DNA of 64,000 nt from Chrysogorgia sp. JL179-B06 (Eukaryota; Cnidaria; Anthozoa; Scleralcyonacea; Chrysogorgiidae), in NCBI GenBank assembly GCA_035772405.1, contig JAYKKM010000501.1:1609001-1673000 (forward strand), written 5' to 3'. A program made the translations under genes and the position numbers. This document shows positions 19,405 through 30,656 of this stretch, one piece after another. The notes under the pieces are model-generated. The model ran no database searches, was not told where the DNA came from, and worked only from the letters and a program-made list of their open reading frames with translations. The stretch's first letter is position 1. Each line of letters begins with the position of its first letter.

Positions 19405-19960
19405 ATGCCTCCTAAACGATCGCAACAACGCAAAAGACCTTCCGCGAGTTCCACAGAAGCCCCTTCTTCCCGCCGCAGCCGTCGCCTTTCGACCGTAGCT
19501 TCAGAACTACCCGTTGCGGCAGAGATAGAAGTCACTGATCAGTCCGATGTCTGTCTACGTCAGCAATCCGGACCAGAGAATTATTTTCCCCAAGAGCTGA
19601 TCCAGACCTTAGTGACTACAGTCACTGCCGAAGTCACGAAGAATTTGTCGGCCTTGCTACGACCCACTTCTGCACCGTCGCTGCCCGTGCTTCCACAAGA
19701 AGATCTTGGACACGCGACAAGCCTGCCTGTTTGCCAGACCAGTTTCGACATTGGTAAACGGGGCAATAGCCGCGGCTCACTCGAGCATTTCAGGTGAGCC
19801 GCAGTTAATGCCCCCAACACATTCTTCTGCATCTGTGCAGCTGTTTCATTCGGCTAACTTGCCTATTGATTCGCGTGTTTCGGATAAAATCAAGGCAAAA
19901 ATTTGGAATGAGGAATTCGTCGATTTCGGCTGTTTGTTAGGCGATCCCGGGCTGGACGAT
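19405..19960 (+). pseudogene. DIRS gag N-terminus, junction of units 2 and 3
   Basis: Has the full SSRRSRRLST stretch missing in the unit 1-2 junction. An extra T near 19733 shifts the frame after SLPV. The LINE interrupts after GLDD. Confidence 0.75.
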
Positions 19961-20173
19961 AATAATAATAATAATAATAAAATACATATTTATACAGGGT
20001 AACCTTGTCAGCAAATATTCATGCTGTTATCAATAAGGGCCCTGTGTACTTCTACAAACTACAATTACAAGCTAAAAATTACAAACTACATACTAAAAAC
20101 TATATGAGTATAAACCTAAAATTACATAAATTACTACTATAATGTTAAAAATAAATAATAAAATTAGAAAAGT

Positions 20174-23163
20174 TTACTTATTTAAAAAATGTACTTTCAG
20201 TCTTGACTTAAATAAAAGGAAAGTTTTCGACTGGCGAATTTCAAGTGGGAGTTCATTGAAGCAGAAAGGTCCTTGGAACCAGAAAGATTTTCTGGCTGCT
20301 TCAGTTTTTACCCGAGGCAATCGTAATGAAATGTTGTTGTTCCTTGTCTGATATCTATGGTTCATCTGATTAATATAATTATTAAAAACCGTAATGGATG
20401 TTCCCTGAAGACATTGAAAAATTAGACAGGCTGCCTTTAGCTTCTTCCTGTTAGTGATTGACATCAGACCACATTCCTTATTACTCATATCAGTATTTTT
20501 GTAAAATCGTTCTTATTGCCCTCTCCTGCAAGTGTTCGAGTCTGCTCTCAATAGTGTCAGATACTTTCAAAACCGAATTTGAACAATATAAGATAGTTGG
20601 TAAGATGATTGCTTTATAGATAGTTTCTGCAGCCGCTTTGGTCAATGATCTTCTCATTCTGGACAGTAATCTTAATCGAGAGCTGGCTTTCTTAAAAACC
20701 TTTTCCAAGTATTCGTTCATATTAATACACGGGTCAAGCCAAGTCCCGAGATACTTGTAACCTTTGGCAAAATTTATTAATTTACCATCAATAAAAATTT
20801 CCAAAGGAACTGTTGCAGTAAGTCGTTTTGCTGTTCCAAACAACATTGATTCAGTTTTACCTTGTTTCAAATTTATAATGAGCCTGTTTTCATTCATCCA
20901 CTCACTGATACCCTTCATCTCGGTTATTAATATCTTCTCGATGACCTGGAAACTGCTGTGTGATGTATATATAATGGCATCGTCAGCGTACATTAAAAGG
21001 TTGCACTTCTTTACACATTTAGCTAAGTCGTTTATATGGAGCAAAAATAGTAACGGTCCGAGAATCGAGCCCTGCGGCACTCCAAATTTGACAGATTTTG
21101 TTTCAGATAGACTATTCCCATACTGTACAAATTGAGAACGACCAGTAAGGTAACTGCACAACCACTTCAATTCGTCATTACATATACCATATAAAGGTAG
21201 CTTAGATAGGAGTATATAGTGCTCAACAGTGTCAAATGCCTTCTGTAAATCTATGAACACTGCCCCAGTTAGTTCACCACGGTCCATAGCACAACGAATA
21301 TTATCCGTAAGTAGAGTTACAGCTAGCTCTGTGTTATATCTTTTCCTAAAACCAAATTGGGATGACGTAATTAAATCATTAAGCTCAAGATAAGATGACA
21401 GCTGGTTAAATATAACCCTTTCGACAATCTTTGATATACATGGCAATATGGAAATTGGACGATAATTTCCAAATGAGCTTCTATCTCCAGATTTAAAAAG
21501 AGGCAAAACTTTTGCTATTTTTAAACTCTTTGGAAATATTGAATCTTTCATCGATAAGTTCATCATAAAAGTTAACGGACTGGCCAATACCGATGCAGCA
21601 TCTATGAGTAATTTTGGTGGTATGTTGTCGTGTCCTGGAGCTTTGGAAGACTTTAAATGAATTAGATGATTGTAGATCTCTCGTTCATTAACTGGTTTAA
21701 AAACAAATCGGGTGTCTACTTCGTTGATACCCGCAGAGTTTTGCCACACAAAATTTACTGGTAAAAAGTTACACAATCGATCAACACATGTGGTGAAATA
21801 ATTACAAAAGGAATTAGCAATTGTTTTCTTGTCTGTGACCATTTCTCCGGAGATGTCAAACGCCGATGTTTTGGGTATTTTAACATTCACAGGGTAGATA
21901 CTTTTGACAGCTTTCCAAAATTGTTTTGGATTTGACATGTTTTCGTTTATTAAATTCTTATTGTGTAACATTTTGCTTTTCCGGGTAGCTGCATTTACTT
22001 TATTACGAAATTGACGGTATTTGAGCCAATCGTTATTCAATCCACTTTGCTTGGCCTTTCGTAAATGATAATCTCTTTGTTTTATTAGCTGCATAATTTC
22101 AGGCGTTCTCCACGGGCATTGTAATCCCCGTACCCTCTTGTTGATCAATGGAGCATGTTTATTTACCGCTGCAATTAAAATATTTTCAAAATTACCATAT
22201 GCATTCTCTACTTCTGACTCATTGTAGACAGTATCCCAAGGGGCATTCTTTAGATGTTCAATAAAGTTTTCTTTAACATAGCTTTTGTAATTTCTGCAAG
22301 TTATTACACGCGGTTTGACTTTGAAATTATTCAGTTTGCGTAAGGTTCCAACCATATGGTGATCGCTTAACCCAGATTCTATTACAGTTGTTTTTGCGAT
22401 GTTTTGTGGTATATTCGTTAAAATCACATCAATGAGAGTTTGGGACTCATTAGTGATTCTTGTAGGTTGTTCAACCTTTTGACAAAAACCAAAACCAGTA
22501 ATAATAGCTTTCAAAGATCGATTTGCTTTGTCTACTAGTATAATCACAATTCAAGTCACCCAGCATAATAATTTCTTTCTCCTCATAAGACACATCTGCC
22601 ATCATTGTCTTAAATTTCTCATTAAAATCCGGTGGAAGATAATCTGATGTATCCCCAGGGCGGTAAATATTTCCTAACAGAACGCTTTTAGATTTTTTAA
22701 ACAGTAGTTCAACCCATATGCATTCGATATCGTTCAGTTCCAAGTCATATCTTCGGTGCCAGTTAAGCGAATTGTGAATATAGACAACAACACCTCCCCC
22801 GTTTCCAGTTAAACGATCTTTCCGTTGTGTTGTAAAACCTTGGATGTTAATTTCATCATCAAGGATATCTTTTTGTAGATGGCTTTCACTTATTCCTATA
22901 ACATGAATCCCGTCTATTTCTTTCTGGTCCTTCCGACTTATAAACTCTTCCAAACTGGCTTTATGTGAAATCAGACCACATATATTCTGGTGAACCAACT
23001 TAATACCCCTACCTTGCAATTGATCTCGGGTTTGTGAGGCTTGTCCGAACGATAGAGGACCAGGATTTGTGGCGATATCACCGCTTAACAGAATTATCAT
23101 CACTGTCAGATATTTCTTAATACCATAGCAATTTCTTAATTTCTTAATATCTTTCTTAATCAT
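20174..23163 (-). pseudogene. LINE ORF2, copy 3 (two one-base insertions)
   Basis: Begins with MIKKDIKK and the 2A-like SGDIATNPGP. An extra T in a TTT run near 22522 breaks the frame inside the endonuclease, and an extra A near 20504 breaks it after the RT. All motifs survive across three frames. Both changes are in homopolymers and absent from other copies, so they may be sequencing errors. Confidence 0.85.
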
Positions 23164-23180
23164 AGCAATTTCTTAATTTC

Positions 23181-23474
23181 TTAATATCCATACCAACTCA
23201 TTCTTCTTCTTCTTCTAAGCTTTGATCTGTTTGCTTCAGTGAACAGACGTGCTGACATTTCCTTCCACAGCGTCATTCTGCCCAGCCATTTACTCTCGAC
23301 CAAATTAATCTTTTGTATACATGCCGACCAAGTAGACTGGGAAATATCACTAAAACTTTCGTTAAGGACATCATCTCTGCTGCATACTTTCATATAAGTT
23401 GTCGTGCTCATCAAGAAAATGATGACAACGTACGAGAACAACAACACACCAGTCACCGCCATTTTGACGATCAC
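23181..23474 (-). CDS. LINE upstream small membrane ORF, copy 3
   Basis: 97 codons, same as copy 1, including five arginines before MSWYGY. Confidence 0.45.
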   Translation of the reverse strand: MIVKMAVTGVLLFSYVVIIFLMSTTTYMKVCSRDDVLNESFSDISQSTWSACIQKINLVESKWLGRMTLWKEMSARLFTEANRSKLRRRRRMSWYGY

Positions 23475-23617
23475 AAAGACAGAGTTGGAAAGGAGATCTA
23501 TTTCGTCGACGTGGTCATCCGGCGATCTTATAAAGACGGAATGTTTTGGACTGGACCGGAATGGTGGTCAAAGAAAAAAAAATTTTTTAAAATAAATAAA
23601 TAAATAAATAAATAAAT

Positions 23618-24213
23618 TTCCCTTCAATCAAATTTCCCTTCAATCTTCTGGTGTGGGTCACCCTGCTACTTTCTGTCTGGAACCGGCCTCCAGACCTAAA
23701 AAGATTCACACAATCGATATGTGGTTGCATGCCTTTCACGTTTTTGTCGGTGTTTATACGCGAAAAATACTCTAACGAGACCCCCGCCCTCATGAATTAC
23801 GGCACACTATTCGGGATTTGGCAGCGCGTGGTCATAACTGGAGGTTTTACGATGAAAATTTCCGTTTTTTCAGGCAATCGCAGTCAAGTGCTGTACCGTG
23901 GGGTTCTATTCACGGGGAACTGTGGCTCCGGTCGCAATATCCCGTGAATAGGACACCACCCTCACAGCAACGTAGTATTAATAATTCCAAGCAAGGGAAT
24001 TCCTTCTCAGTACCTGCAGGTTACTGTTTTAAGTTCCATAAAGGAATCTCCTGCCTTGGGTGCAACTTTAAGCACTCTTGTTTTAAATGCCAGGGTAACC
24101 ACCGGCACACCCAATGTAATTTTCGTGGCTCTACCGAAAAATCAACCTCAGTTAACGACCGCTTTGCTAAGCTCTTCTCTGCCGACTCCAGTAAAATTAA
24201 ACCCTCTAGTTGA
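23618..24213 (+). pseudogene. DIRS gag C-terminus, unit 3
   Basis: As in unit 1 with the shared frame break. A private extra A near 23766 also occurs in unit 4. The Cys/His cluster is intact. Confidence 0.7.
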
Positions 24214-24603
24214 GCTTCTTTCCGGGTATCAGCCAACGCTTTTACAATTCTAATTTATGGTTTTTCATATGGTTTTTATTTACACTTTCAGGGTGACTCC
24301 CCTTTGTACGAGGCTAAAAATTTATCCTCAGCTTTACAAAATCCTCAAGTCGTCGACATGACATTAGGAAAAGAATTGGCTGCTAATCGTTTAGCCTGGC
24401 CGTTCACGACCCCGCCATTCCCTTCATTTTGTGTTTCACCATTAGGTCTTGTCCCTAAAAAGATTCCGGGGGATTTTCGGCTTATTCATCATTTATCCTT
24501 CCCTAAGGGTCTTTCTGTCAATGATGGTATTAATTCTGAAAATACGACCGTAAAGTACGCCACGGTTACCGATGCTATCCGCTTAATCAAAGAAATGCAA
24601 TAA
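24056..24603 (+). pseudogene. DIRS pol N-terminal RT fragment, unit 3
   Basis: A missing T near 24249 splits the frame after TLLQF. The second half keeps the PPFPSF, SPLGLVPKK and IHHLSFP motifs. Confidence 0.7.
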
Positions 24604-24915
24604 TTTTTATCGCAAGAAATGCAATAAATTATGTTGGTGGACGTGCATGAAAAATAACAACTGTAGTGGGATTGAGAAAAGGGCATGTATTACAGCGGGA
24701 ACGGCCGCAAGAAAATGTTCCCGCTGGTGCCGAGGTATTTTGTTTAAGGGCACTATGTACTAAGGAGTCACAAATGTTTTTATTACGGCAAAAAGATATC
24801 AAAGGGTTTTCGGTGAAAATGGCTAACGTCTCAGGATCATTTTGTAAAATGTGAAAATTCCGATTAATAATATTTTTAACTTTAAAATTGAAAGGATGAA
24901 ATGTTAGAACTAAAG
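24604..24915 (-). mobile_element. Inverted Penelope fragment, unit 3
   Basis: As in unit 1, with about 30 nt missing near 24653 (also missing in unit 4), a shared deletion supporting a close relation of units 3 and 4 here. Confidence 0.75.
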
Positions 24916-24925
24916 CAATTCAGTT

Positions 24926-26136
24926 GGGTCCAAGCTATGGTCCAATCTTGGGTCCAAGCTATGCTAACTTATTTGTTGGTTATGTTGAAAAACAGATCTT
25001 TGAACAATACACGGGTCCCTTGCCTGATTTTTTCGGCAGATTTATCGATGACTGTTTAGGAACAGCGTCGTGTTCACGTGTCCTTTTAGAGCAGTTCATC
25101 AACTTTGTTGATGATTTTCATCCTGCTCTGAAGTTCACGTGGGAAATCAGCGAGACCTCTGTGTCGTTCCTTGATATTTTAATTTCGATTAATGGTGATC
25201 GATTCGCTGAAAACGTCGGTCTCGTACAAGCCTACTGACTCCCATAGTTATCTTCCATTTTCATCCTCTCATCCCAACCACACTAAGCAATCCATCCCTT
25301 ACTCTCAATTATTGCGTCTTCGCCGCTTATGTAGCGACGACCAAGATTTTCAAGCCAAATCAATGGAAATGAGATCTTTTTTGTCCAACGTAGTTACCCT
25401 ACCAACCTTTTAGACCTCGCCGTTCAGAAAGCTTTTCTCGTCCCCCGTTTAGACGCCCTTGAACCATCTTTGGAACGAGTTTCAAACAATAAAATTCCTT
25501 TAGTTCTAACATTTCATTCTTTCAATTTTAAAGTAAAAAATATTATTAATCGGAATTTTCACATTTTACAAAATGATCCTGAGACGTCAGCCATTTTCAC
25601 CGACAACCCTTTGGTATCTTTTCGCCATAATAAAAACATTCGTGACTCCTTAGTACATGGTGCCCTTAAACAAAATACCTCGGCACCAGCGTGAACATTT
25701 TCTTGCGGCCGTTCCCGCTGTAAACACATGCCCCCCAAATTCGACCACACAATCCGTCATGCTTTTTCATGCACGTCCACCAACATAATTTGTTGCATTT
25801 CTTGTGATAAATGCCCTAAAATCTACATCGGTGAAACTGGGCGACGCCTTTCAGACAGGTTTGCTGAACATCTTCGTTCCGTGGAGGATCAATGATGGTG
25901 ACAAACCTGTAGCCCGCCATTTCAACAGCTTCAACCATTTGGTTTCAGACATGAAAGTCTGTGCCATCCTTCCCATCTCCGGTGGCAACGATAACCGCAA
26001 GCGGCAAGAGAAGCGTCTCATTTTTAAACTTGGCACCACACATCCTCTTGGTCTTAACGAACGTTTTTCTTTTATTTAATTTCCTAAAAGTTTTTTGTTA
26101 TTTTAGTTTGCTTGGAACTTTTTTTCCTTTTCAAGT
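24926..26136 (+). pseudogene. Penelope RT and GIY-YIG fragment, unit 3
   Basis: Same ancestral breaks as unit 1, plus a private extra G near 25884 inside the GIY-YIG domain and an extra A near 25724. Confidence 0.8.
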
Positions 26137-26153
26137 ATAAATATACCGGGCGG

Positions 26154-26528
26154 AAATGAATATTAATTCGAATGTGGAGAGCCATCTGATGAAACTTGCC
26201 ACCCCATTTCTTTTGATGACTTTTCTGTTCTTTCTTCTTGAAATTCAACCTTTGAATTGCTTATCAGAGAAAGTTTACTAATTTCTAAATTTAAACCCTG
26301 TCTCAACGGAAATGTCAGTTCCGTTCCGCTTTCTTTGTTTTGATTTTGTTCTGATTGGCTTATTATTAACACTGTAAATGTATTTAAATAATAGTTTTCA
26401 CATTGAGAATGTTGCGTGTTGCAACGAAACGTCTCAGTAAATTCCTTTAAAAATTCGTTTCTTGTTATGTTTGTTATGAGATAGCTCTCCACATTCGAAT
26501 TTTGAGCTGTGCTCTAATATTCATTTTA
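26154..26528. mobile_element. MITE-like element, unit 3
   Basis: Both terminal inverted repeats present, 375 bp. Confidence 0.6.
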
Positions 26529-27370
26529 CGAATATATATATATATACTTGGAAGAGAGTATGTTAACAGTAATCGAAATGGCAAAGTTCCAGGTAAACGG
26601 CGTTTTTTGTGGTTTATAATTAATATCAATTAAGGTATAACCGACGTACGAAGTCGCCCATATTTGGCTTCACGCCTATGACTGAAATTTATCGTTCCAA
26701 GTGTGTGCAAGTAGCTGGCGTGAGTTTGGAGGTCACCGATTAGGTAAAGAATAATCAAATTACAGGACGTATTTATTACAAGAGGTACACAACTTGCAAT
26801 CTCTTTTAGATAATTTGCAACATTTGAAGAGCAATGAAACAATTTATAACAAAGGCATCTTTAGTGGCTGGAGAAATGAATATCTCGCGATCTGCTCATG
26901 GAGATAATGATTTCCAAGTTACAAGATTACTTATCTTACAAAATAATGATTTAGCGCTTTAAACTATTACGAACCACTAACCAGTTTATGAAGCGTTTTC
27001 ACTGGACGTATTGGCTGGCGGTCATATTGGTGCCACGCTTGCTCTCTCTTCTTCAGATGCGGACGTATATGGCATTAAGCTACTAGGACTTGAACATCAG
27101 TCTTTGACCTTGTCTTAACCCTACTTCATGAGATTATATTCGAACATAACTGAATGGTTGGAGCGTTTTACCAACAGTTTTGTGTTATCTGAGACTTTTG
27201 TCTGGATCTGTAAAAATCTTGAAGACGTTTCTTATCTGGAGTCTATTGTATTTTACAATGAGTATCTAATGAATTTCCAATTAGGAAATTTAATGCTTTA
27301 CTTTGATATAGGTAGATTGCTTTAATCGACTTAATAATAATAGTTTACAAGGAATAGAAAGGACCTGTAC
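26529..27370 (+). other. Unrecognised ORF segment, unit 3
   Basis: Equivalent of 6729-7569. One-base insertions near 26853 and 26959 break the first frame; the second (27128-27325) is open. Confidence 0.3.
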
Positions 27371-27698
27371 CTTTTTTAATGAGAACGGTTGTTCTTGATA
27401 TCATTGAATGCACCCATTGAGGCATAGTAATGACACATTGATAAATTCCACCGTCATCAAATGTCGCATTCTTCACGAATAGCGAGCCGCCGTCAATGAT
27501 GGAGATTCTTTCTCCAACTCCAGAATCAGGACTCATAATAGATCCTAAATATTTTGCCGTCGGTCCACTGCTGGTTTTAAAATTCCAATATAGGTCGATG
27601 GTCACAGTCTTTGCATACATATTTTATGACAATTATGAAATTTGATCCCATGGAAACGTGAATAGTTCGATTCACTGGCGTAGTTAGATTGAAATATG
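27371..27698 (-). pseudogene. Orphan Ig V-like exon, unit 3 (one-base insertion)
   Basis: 328 nt. An extra T near 27599 shifts the frame between CKDC and YWNF. The splice sites are the same as in unit 1. Confidence 0.55.
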
Positions 27699-28071
27699 CT
27701 AAATAAGGAAAAACAAATCTAATAAAGTAAATTTAATACATGGCACTTACTTATGGACATTCTGATCCGACTTATTTTTTCCATGGTTCGTATCCTACCA
27801 AATCCTGCTTTCTGATTGGCTAACGAGCGGTCCAGTTTTAAATGCATTTTATAAGCCGTAAAATATTCTAAAAACATTTGAAAATAAACTCAAACGAGAT
27901 TGAACATATTGAAAGACATATAAGTGAGTTTTTATTATCCGAAAAGAGAATAATTAACACTTAATTTCCTTTGACGAAGGTAAAAGCACATGAGACTTTC
28001 CTTTTTTGTCCATTACAAATACTGATGACGACCGGATATTAAGGGGAAAAAAAAAATTTACCGTTTTAGTC

Positions 28072-28121
28072 GGTCCGCATTGAGAAATATTTCCCTCGGG
28101 AAATATTTCTACATACGGACC
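28072..28121. repeat. 50-nt palindrome, unit 3
   Basis: Same as in unit 1. Confidence 0.85.
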
Positions 28122-28555
28122 CCAGTCAATAAATAAAATATTTGCTTGCGAATAGGCATTTTATTTCCTCTTTCTTAATAGTATTTAGTAGATTAGTAGA
28201 TTACTTGAGCTTATCAGGAAGAACAAGGCATGCTTGTAAAGTCTAAAGATAGGAAATTCCTTAAATACTGAAGAATAAGGGAGCTCTTAGATTTCGCTCG
28301 AGGACATAGGTATTATAATACACGGTCAATCACTTATTCGATCATTCACATCTCTTCATCACCAAGAGAAGACGTGCTTCTTGTCAAGTCGTGACGCGGT
28401 AATCTTTTATTCAAGTAAGGTTTTCACACCCCCTTTTTTGTATTATAGTCTTATTAACCTGTTGTTCTGCGCCACTAGTGTGATTTTACGTTCTTCTCTC
28501 TATCGTTTTTGTGTACAGCATTACTGTTAATTAATTTTATCCGTTATTTGCATCA

Positions 28556-29141
28556 ATGGCTCATTCACTACCTAAAGTTCTTATCCTAGGTCATTCGTTT
28601 GTCCGAAGACTTAAGTCCGACTTAAACAGTAATTTCGACAAGCGAGCTTCAATAGACTTCGGATTAACCAAGGACGCTTTCATACATATGCACGGTATTG
28701 GCGGTCGCACGGTTCCGAAACTCAAGCAGCATGACTTAAGTGTGGTTTCCCGCCTAGCGCCGGATATAGTAATTCTGGAGATAGGAACTAACGATTTATC
28801 CTATTCTAACCCAGAGGTCGTCGGTTTCTATTATTGAAGACTTTGTCCGTCTTCTTTTAGATAAGTTTTCCGTTCGTGTCATAGCTGTTTGCCACGTTAC
28901 TCCGCGCGCTAACAGTCAGGCACGGGCATTGCATTTTAATATGCAGGCCACTATTCTGAACCAATACCTGCGCGTTGTATTGGAACAATTCTCCTCCGTC
29001 GTCTGCTGGACACACAGCGGTTTTTCAAACGCCGGTGTAACTCCCTTTTTATCTGACGGTGTTCATTTCAACCATATAGGCCAATATGCCTTGTACCGGA
29101 GCTATCGCGGTGCTATTTTGACTGCTTTACGCCGCTTGTAA
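28556..29141 (+). pseudogene. SGNH hydrolase of the DIRS element, unit 3
   Basis: An extra T near 28826 breaks the frame after PEVVG. The remainder to TAA 29139-29141 is open and keeps SDGVHFNHIGQYALYR, the most natural C-terminus among the copies (ends LRRL). Confidence 0.8.
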
Positions 29142-29420
29142 CAATGTATACGTTCAAAAACCCCTAATTTTCTTGCTGGTTTAATTACGTTGCCAATTTG
29201 CTTCGTTGCTAAAATTGTACAACATGAGTTTTACTTTTCGTAATCTGAACACTTTTAATCAGATAAGCGGCCTACAGCACCACTTAAATTGATCCACACT
29301 CATGGAATGTTCGTTACAATGGACAATGCCCCATTTATCTGGTTAGGGTGTGGTAAACCTTTTCTTCTTTATTCTGGTTCATGGTAATTTTCATGTGGTG
29401 CACGTTTCTATTTGCATTTT

Positions 29421-29701
29421 CTCCATTTATGGGGATGTGTGTAGTTTATGTTGAATTTTTATTGTCCTCGCCTTCATTTGTTGAGGTTTGTTTTTTATTG
29501 ATTGTATGTGTTTCTCCGTTTGTACGGAGTTTTGTCCTCACATTATGTTGAGGTTTTGTACCAATATTTATATTGGGTCTATCGTCCTCACCTTATTGGT
29601 TGAGGTATTGTTTTAACCGTTTGGTTGAACAAGTTGTCTCCAATTAATTGGAGTTTGTTTCTCACTTCTGTTGAGATTTTGTCCCAACAATAATTGTTGG
29701 G
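29421..29701 (+). other. Hairpin chain before gag, unit 3
   Basis: As in unit 1 with one extra T in the linker near 29659. All stems are intact. Confidence 0.7.
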
Positions 29702-29888
29702 CTTTTTATTCTTCACCGTTTGGCCATCCAGGGCTTGTGATGCGGCGACTACTACATGTCAGCCATGCTTGTCCCTGCGAAAATTTATCAATCAATTTTT
29801 CACGTTTCATCATACCTATCGGAGGTACCTTTTACGTTCAAACATAAATTGCATCCTCTGCTCTTTTTGCAAGTTTCTCGTTTCAGTG

Positions 29889-30443
29889 ATGCCTCCTAAA
29901 CGATCGCAACAACGCAAAAGACCTTCCGCGAGTTCCACAGAAGCCCCTTCTTCCCGCCGCAGCCGTCGCCTTTCGACCGTAGCTTCAGAACTACCCGTTG
30001 CGGCAGAGATAGAAGTCACTGATCAGTCCGATGTCTGTCTACGTCAGCAATCCGGACCAGAGAATTATTTTCCCCAAGAGCTGATCCAGACCTTAGTGAC
30101 TACAGTCACTGCCGAAGTCACGAAGAATTTGTCGGCCTTGCTACGACCCACTTCTGCACCGTCGCTGCCCGTGCTTCCACAAGAAGATCTTGGACACGCG
30201 ACAAGCCTGCCTGTTGCCAGACCAGTTTCGACATTGGTAAACGGGGCAATAGCCGCGGCTCACTCGAGCATTTCAGGTGAGCCGCAGTTAATGCCCCCAA
30301 CACATTCTTCTGCATCTGTGCAGCTGTTTCATTCGGCTAACTTGCCTATTGATTCGCGTGTTTCGGATAAAATCAAGGCAAAAATTTGGAATGAGGAATT
30401 CGTCGATTTCGGCTGTTTGTTAGGCGATCCCGGGCTGGACGAT
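29889..30443 (+). pseudogene. DIRS gag N-terminus, junction of units 3 and 4 (best copy)
   Basis: The cleanest gag start: open from ATG through the basic leader, ENYFPQELIQTLVTTVTAE, and KIKAKIWNEEFVDFG, ending at GLDD where the LINE tail adds a run of Asn codons and a stop at 30485. The complete gag would continue at about 34101. Confidence 0.78.
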
Positions 30444-30656
30444 AATAATAATAATAATAATAAAATACATATTTATACAGGGTAACCTTGTCAGCAAATA
30501 TTCATGCTGTTATCAATAAGGGCCCTGTGTACTTCTACAAACTACAATTACAAGCTAAAAATTACAAACTACATACTAAAAACTATATGAGTATAAACCT
30601 AAAATTACATAAATTACTACTATAATGTTAAAAATAAATAATAAAATTAGAAAAGT

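Larger units (their letters stand above)
10498..19826. repeat. Tandem composite repeat, unit 2 (9.3 kb, internally deleted)
   Basis: Same order as unit 1, with a deletion of about 1.17 kb. At about 15866 the Penelope RT sequence jumps directly into the right part of the inverted-repeat element, equivalent to losing about 5403-6570 of unit 1. A shorter loss of about 35 nt in the inverted Penelope fragment near 15425 is also private. The LINE ORF2 is long and open. Confidence 0.95.
19961..23617 (-). mobile_element. Jockey/CR1-like LINE, copy 3
   Basis: Same site and structure as copy 1. Confidence 0.85.
19827..30309. repeat. Tandem composite repeat, unit 3
   Basis: Full-size unit (10,483 nt). 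It shares with units 4 and 5 a run of A at 20184-20191 where units 1 and 2 have a C. The LINE ORF, SGNH ORF and Ig exon each carry private one-base insertions. Confidence 0.95.
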